A stretch of DNA of 64,000 nucleotides from Bugulina stolonifera (Eukaryota; Bryozoa; Gymnolaemata; Cheilostomatida; Bugulidae), in contig OW285192.1 of NCBI GenBank assembly GCA_935421135.1, positions 16,159,001 to 16,223,000 on the forward strand, in the 5' to 3' direction. The position numbers and the translations under genes are program-made. The notes under the pieces were generated by a model. The model made no database searches, was not told the DNA's origin, and worked only from the letters and a program-made list of their open reading frames with translations. Shown piece by piece: positions 58,226 through 64,000 of the stretch (position 1 is its first letter; each line of letters opens with the position of its first letter).

Positions 58226-59018
58226 ATTGAAATACTTGTGAGTAAATACTGGATACTATTGTTTATGCACTGAAAATAACTCTGTGTTTTAATAGATTTG
58301 ATTCACCTGCAGGGCTATATTATGGAGACCTGGACCATGTGTTAGCAATAGGAGACCTAGGCTATCTTTAGCAGTAAAAAACCTGGGCTATCTTCAGCAG
58401 TAGGAAGCCTGGGCTTGGGCTATGTTTATTGATAGGAAACCTAGGCTATGTTTAGCAGTATTACAGTATACCCAGAACAACTCATTTTGCTGAATGGGAA
58501 GAGATATGAAGCACTTTCCCATGAACATGACCAGTGTTTTTCTTTGATACTCTAACAGGAGAAGTTGTCTTCCCAAATACTTCACAACCCAATTACCCAA
58601 TCAGAAACTACATGTTGTAAGATCTAGCAACCTAAGACTGTGCAAGTATACAGTGCAATATACAATAGGTAAATAGGTGACACTATCAATCACTTTCAGC
58701 TATTAATGCAATGGTAGATTGATAGTAGGTATTACTTGTAGCACAGTATGCAATGTAGTAGGCCTATAATAAATGTATTTTACCATTTTAGAAAATCAAT
58801 ATTTCAATGTGTTATTTTGGTATTTTTAAATTACTCAAATGGCTACATGGATCTTCTTTAGACCAATAAATGTGTCTTGTCTATGTTGAGCAGCAATTTA
58901 ACTTTGTCAAGTTTCGAAATAATTTTTATTACATATCTTGCTTTTTTCCATCACAATAGTTTCATCACAGGTGTACATGTCCAGACACACAGCACAAAAA
59001 ACACTTCTTAAAATTTTG

Positions 59019-62000
59019 TTAATATTGATTTCCTCTTGAAGCTGAACGCCTGCCATCTTGTCCCCGACCGCCTCTGCGGCCTCGACTATTCTGCCGACCT
59101 CCTCGGCCGCGGCTACCACTACGCCCACGATTATTAGACTGACCTGGAAACCATTCTTCCGGTGGATATCCTTGCTGTGGAGGTCTTTGTTGTTGAGTTC
59201 TTTGCTGTAGAGGGCCTTGTTGCTGATACCCTTGCTGTTGATACCCTTGTTGTTGATACCCTTGCTGTGGATACCGTTGTTGTTGATACCTTTGTTGTTG
59301 AGGCCCTTGTTGTTGAGGCCCTTGTTGCTGAGGCCCTTGTTGCTGAGACCCTTGTTGTGGATGCTCTTGTTCTTGATACCCTTGTTGTTGATATCCTTGT
59401 TGTTGATACCCTTGCTGTGGATACCCTTGTTGCTGATACCTTTGTTGTTGAGGCCCTTGTTGTTGATACCCTTGCTGTGGATACCCTTGTTGTTGATACC
59501 TTTGCTGTGGATACCCTTGTTGTTGATACCCTTGCTGTGGATGCCCTTGCTGAGGATACCCTTGCTGTGGATACCCTTGCTGTTGATACCCATGAGGGTG
59601 GTGCCTATGCTCGCCTCGCTGTGACTGGTGCCTCACGGGTCCTGGCCCTCGTGGTGCACGTGGTGCAGGCGGTACTTGGGGAGCTTGCACTCTGGGATCT
59701 TCTCCACACCCTTCACCTTCCTCTTGTTGCACAGGTCCTCGTACATGGTATGGTGCATAGATGATTGGCCCTCCCACAATCTTACCCTCTACCTTCACTT
59801 TTGGGGTAAACACAGGTCGATGTGTAGGTCTAATAATGACATTAATTTTATCATTAAAGTCATCCGATAGAATAGAAACTGTTGTAGGAGGATTATTGGC
59901 AAGGAATTTAGGATTAGTGGCTTGAGCATTTTGGCCCTCACATGGAGATTCTGCCCATGCACTGGAAACATCGTCATAAGTACTAGAAGCATTGAGCATA
60001 TCGTCATCAGCGTTGTTATTAGTGTTTTCAGAAGGAGAGGGTGTTTTCTTGTCTTCTCTATTAGTATATAAGCTAGAGTATCCCCAGGTCTTGGGCTCTC
60101 GCTTGATATTTTTTTCCCCTGGTATGTAAGCGCTGGGGGCCAACGCTGCCATGTCATCAGGGAGCTTATCCTTCAAGGTCAAGGTCAAGCATGTTATGTT
60201 AGATTCAAATAAGGCATCTTTCATGAATTATTACAAAAGGTCGAAGGCTGTAAATTTGCAACATTATCATTTCCACACACAAAATTATTCATTTTATTAT
60301 TGTCTACCTCTTTGCTGATTTTCCATGATTTTGCCAATAATATTAATGCGCATGAATTTAATGTCAATGGTTATAGTTTATTAATCAATTTTATGGACAA
60401 AGTAAAAGCAAAAACGATTTTGCATTTGTTGAACTGTGAAAGATGCCTTATTTAGAGATCTAATGCTATGGTTGACCTTGCGAATTTGCAGTAACTAGGC
60501 GATTCTGCTGATGGATGCCACCATTAAATATTGTGAGATTATTATTATCTGTGGTGTAAATATCCGTGGTGCCTATATACATGTGTGACATGTTGTAAGT
60601 TTTTATCCTATATAGGTACTTTTTATATTGAAATCTTCTGAGGTAGTGAAACAGCAGCCTCTAATGTTGCAAATTCCCAACCTTCGCTCACGCATTCGTA
60701 TTAAACATGTTTATCCAGTAGATGCAGTATTATGCAGCTACAGTTTGACACAAGCGTGTATTACTAGCAAGCGAAATGCATGTAGGAGATGTCAACTCGT
60801 AGCACGTGCTGCTATGAGATATGTCTATATCTTGCCTATCAATTTCTTTAGTTATGACTTAAAACCCATACTTTCTCTAGATAACAATAATATAATCTCT
60901 TCATTCTGTACATAGACGGTGTAGCATACTTTTAAATTGAGTGCCATGCATATAATGGGAAACTGGATTGTAACCAAAAATAACCAAAAAATGTTCAGGA
61001 ATTTTGCTATTTTTAAAAGACCCTGACATTGTACGCTTTAAATGTTCATAGTTCGATTTCTTTTCTCCGTATCACAGGAAGTTCAAAGCACTTACCCAGC
61101 CGCCTGCGGCTCGCAGCCAGTTCTCTACTCCGTTTTCACTCAAGAACCTGTAAGTCCAGTCTATGGATGCCACAGTCCTGTCAATACGGTTTCCAATCAT
61201 TGCTTGATAAGCGTATACTGCTGTCGTGAACACCAACTAAAGCAGTAATAGTATTTTGTTTGCCAGTTAGCGTGCCAGGCTGGATTCAGCAAAGTATAGG
61301 TAGAGATAACTTCCGCCAAAATGTTTGAATAAATAATATTATGGCAATTCCACACAAGAGGCCATTAGAGGAGAGACATTTGTACATACCATTCATTTTT
61401 CACCAATTCATCAAAGAAAACCGCACTGCTACAGCAATTCCATAATTCCATAGTTTGTCTACCCTAAATACTATGTTGTATACTAATAAATTGTATTATG
61501 CGTCAGATAGATAGCTTAGGTAATCAATTACCTGCATAAGCATTCCCCAAGTCCAACTATCTTGCAAGAATTCTCCACCTAGTGCTTCTAGCATGGCCTT
61601 ATATTTCTCTTGGGCGTCAGAAGGTGGTATTTTTTGTACATGGTTCCTTTCCAGCTCCCTCTCAATCCTGAGCCAGTCTTCATGGCTAAGCTGGTTCTCT
61701 AAAAGCGGTAATAAGATACTCTTCACAAATGGCTCATAGCAAAGTATTAGTGGCGACTAATAGACTAGTGGATCTCTGTTACCAGTGAATCAAGTAAGGA
61801 TATGAGTGGAGAAATATGAGATCGCCATAATTATATTCTAGAACTGTTGAGGTCGCTGATAGAGTTAGCTACTATGCAGAACCCCGTTACCCGCAAGGTT
61901 TAGAGCGGCTACGGAGAAAAAGTGAGATATTCTAGAACTAAAGCAGGAAAGTTTTATTGTCTTACCGTAGTCAACAAACTTGTTTGTGACCAAAACACAT

Positions 62001-62481
62001 TGCATAGAGTTGAGTGGAGGCATATGCCTGTTAATTCGTTCAATCGCCTTTTGTAAGTTTTCATTCTTAGCATCAGATTCTAACCTACAAAATAAAATAT
62101 TTACATACATTCACTATTTATTTAAATAAACATCAAAAATATGATTGGTTAACCCTGGCAGTCAAAACTTGACATCTATAAGATATAAATATTTCTAGAA
62201 CTAAGAATTCATCTTGCGCTGTCTGTATTTTCACAAAATAGTCAACAGATTAAACGTGTGTAGTAACAACTTCACTAAACGTGCCAGAAATACCGTATCT
62301 ATTTGTCAGGCAGTCAAAGGGTTGTCCCCCTTCTATGCTGATAGTCTTACCGTTGCTTGACAACAGATACTATGATCTGCTTAGTTGACACAGGGCCATC
62401 TTCTAAGTCGTGTGAAGGCTGTTTTGTAGGACTCGGCCCTCTATAAATTTGAGAGAAAACGTTTTCATTCGTCGAGGACAT
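59019..62481 (-). CDS. BCL-2/BAX family protein with Q/G/Y-rich and RGG C-terminal tail
   Basis: Exons 62481..62351, 62084..61966, 61698..61532, 61236..61096 and last exon A 60170..59019, phases consistent, 569 residues. Exons 1-4 (186 residues) form the folded part. A BH1-like stretch reads GEFLQDSWTWGMLMQLVF, with the WG of the family's NWGR. The helix IDRTVASIDWTYRFL and BH2-like NWLRAAGGW match BAX in order and spacing. A possible weak BH3 (LQKAIERIN) lacks the GD pair. Exon A continues GGW with DKL, as in BAX-type BH2. The tail is disordered: a Ser/Asp/Asn-rich part, then about 25 units of YQQQG/YPQQG/PQQQG, then an RGG region (GRSGSRGRGGR). No C-terminal membrane helix is seen. The acceptor of exon A is weak (CTTGAAG). 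Confidence 0.6.
59195..59610 (-). repeat. Coding repeats for PQQG/YQQQG units
   Basis: CCTTGCTGTTGATACC and variants, mostly 15 bp per unit, within last exon A of the BCL-2-like gene. The period is a multiple of three, so frame is kept. The encoded region is a prion-like Q/G/Y-rich domain. Confidence 0.9.
60176..60482. mobile_element. Foldback element touching the acceptor of last exon A
   Basis: AAATAAGGCATCTTTCA (about 60210-60226) is inverted at about 60437-60453, and the similarity extends outward through GGTCAAG/CAT and TTGACCTTG, giving arms of about 45 bp and a length of about 305 bp. The left arm ends within a few bases of the GAAG acceptor used by exon A. Confidence 0.5.
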
Positions 62482-64000
62482 GATTGGTGTAACACAAGAT
62501 CGGTTAGACCTTGCTCGAAACTTAGTAAGTTGGATTCTTGATCCAAGTTGCAGATGTTCTGTTCTTTAGGATTCTTTATCTTAAAACAATTTAGCAAAAA
62601 ATGATGATGTCATAGTTATGAAGCCACTAGATACACTTGAAAATAAGATCCAAACTTTTAACAGTATTGAATAATATTATTCCTCAGACCATTATCAGCA
62701 GATTGTTAACATACAAATTTGTAATAATTGTTCGGAGAGGCTATATGAGGCTATTACATCATGTGCGTCTGTTTAGCTACCAGCTAGAGTCTAGCACTGC
62801 TTTCAGGCTGCAAGTGGTCGCTGCAACGACTTTTGCCAACGGCAATGTGGTCAGCTATACTGTACAATAGCACTGGTATAACATATCAGTTAGCCATAAG
62901 ATTTAAAGCTGAGCTTTTTGAACTTGTTGACCCAATCGCTTACTAAAGCATGGCACTATATTATAATATAAAATGTAGTTGTGGTTATCGTTGGCCGCTC
63001 ATCGCTAGTAGTTGGTGTACATTTGTAAACTGCAGTCTGAAAAAGCTATAAAGGCCCAGCTACACCAGATGTCAATTTTTCAAATTGGCACGTCGTCTGC
63101 TCGGCTATGCCAAGATCAGCATGTTGGTTTTTTTTTGTCTACAGCTGTTAGTGATTGGTTGATGTCACATGTAGATGTAACGATTACAAATATATAACAT
63201 ACATGTAGAAAGAGCAAACGTTCCAAGATGGCGGCAATTGTAATAATCCGTCTACCATATTTTTTGTTTATGAACGTTCAAGATCTGAAAGTGCTTGTTG
63301 ACACTTGAGTAATAAAAGATTTTATAAAACACATCCCATCATAATAAAGTCGCAAGGTATTACAGTATATTGGTGCGATGTAAATGTACATTGTACATGT
63401 GACTGTACTGTTAATAGCTTTTCATTTCCTTCAGAGAATACTTAGAGTAGAAACAGCAATAAAAATCTAAAACTAACCTTAAATAAGTAGAAAGCATTTG
63501 GATAATGCAGTCTGATAACACTGATACACTCTATTGACCTTGTACATTATACAATTTTCAAGTTTTAAATTTAATTTTTAAACATTCACCTACCAATTGG
63601 TGGTAATCTTAGCTTAGCTCCATCTTTATTCAGATTTCGATCATATTGACATGCACCATATAAGGCTCGTGTTGACTTTCTACACGAGTGAGGGTCCAAC
63701 ATAATGCCACTTACCAATTATATTACAGCAAGCACTCGTAGCTTTTTAAATACCCGATCGTCATATACACTGTAGCTATAATAGCTAAGTAGCTACGTTC
63801 GTTAGATGTGTTTTAGCATTGAGGATTGACGTCCCACTCAACTCATAGAGCCAAGAACAAGTTCAGGACTTCAAAGAAGTTGTGCCCTGTACCCATCCAC
63901 TCCACATAAGCATGCACACACATCTACAGTCATGTAAATGTAGGCTACATTACATGAATGCCCAACCGTATTCCTTGTTAATTCTACTTTGCATAGTTTT
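62482..64000. other. Right end of the window, nothing convincing
   Basis: Upstream flank of the BCL-2-like gene, then AT-rich sequence. AAGATGGCGGC at 63221-63231 matches a YY1-type site and starts a short frame, but no splice donor or continuation is clear. No gene is called. Confidence 0.45.

Noticed and set aside
59162..59764. Plus-strand Leu/Val/Asp-rich frames opposite the Q/G/Y-rich tail
   Set aside because: Shadow of the coding repeat on the minus strand, where the frame joins upstream exons in phase.
61029..61248. Plus-strand frames near 61.1 kb
   Set aside because: Antisense to exon 4 of the BCL-2-like gene, which has proper acceptor, donor and phase.
63221..63310. Short gene starting at AAGATGGCGGC
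   Set aside because: Resembles a YY1-type start site, but the frame ends after 26 codons with no clear donor; kept only as a note.

Overview
This is eukaryotic nuclear DNA from an animal. Genes carry short GT-AG introns, and the families present are metazoan: a cyclic-nucleotide-gated channel, a BCL-2/BAX-type protein, a C-type-lectin/PAN protein, a GALNT-like glycosyltransferase and a WSCD-like sulfotransferase. The background is AT-rich and dense in tandem repeats, foldback elements, SINEs and retroelements. Short words such as TACATGTA and TAGGCCTA recur. A marine non-bilaterian such as a sponge is my guess, but the sequence alone does not prove it. All gene models were spliced by eye. I accepted a junction only where GT-AG sites, reading phase and protein continuity agreed.

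Layout. 1-8130: a self-replicating DNA element of Polinton/adintovirus type. A protein-primed family-B DNA polymerase (+) and a small acidic/basic protein (-) diverge from a roughly 740-bp inverted array of 31-bp repeats; a very G-rich tail follows. 10552-11225: a small secreted peptide gene (-). 11306-15727: a young Ty1/copia retrotransposon (-) with 318-bp LTRs and a TACAC target duplication. 16412-17064: possible solo LTR. 17357-20929: secreted C-type-lectin/PAN gene (+) with a duplicated last exon. 21532-22245: foldback element. 23616-30711: CNG channel gene (-). 35341-38651: GALNT-like glycosyltransferase (-). 40890-43154: WSCD-like sulfotransferase (+), divergent from the glycosyltransferase.

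44029-52038: a 14-exon gene (-) for a 904-residue protein with N-terminal coiled coils, a centre full of VQT/TQT motifs that look like dynein light chain LC8 sites, and a C-terminal membrane anchor with a short tail ending in PPY. It resembles a KASH/LINC-type dynein adaptor. 53140-54280: 5'-truncated LINE. 55494-62481: a BCL-2 family gene (-) with BH1/BH2 signatures. Its last exon can be either a Q/G/Y-rich plus RGG tail or a proline-rich tail, and neither has a membrane anchor. 62482-64000: nothing convincing.

The observations most worth following are the BCL-2 gene with exchangeable low-complexity tails, the candidate LC8-KASH gene, and the polymerase element with its palindromic repeat array. 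The host genes do not form an operon or one pathway. The only functional pairing suggested by layout is the divergent glycosyltransferase/sulfotransferase pair, both probably in the secretory pathway.
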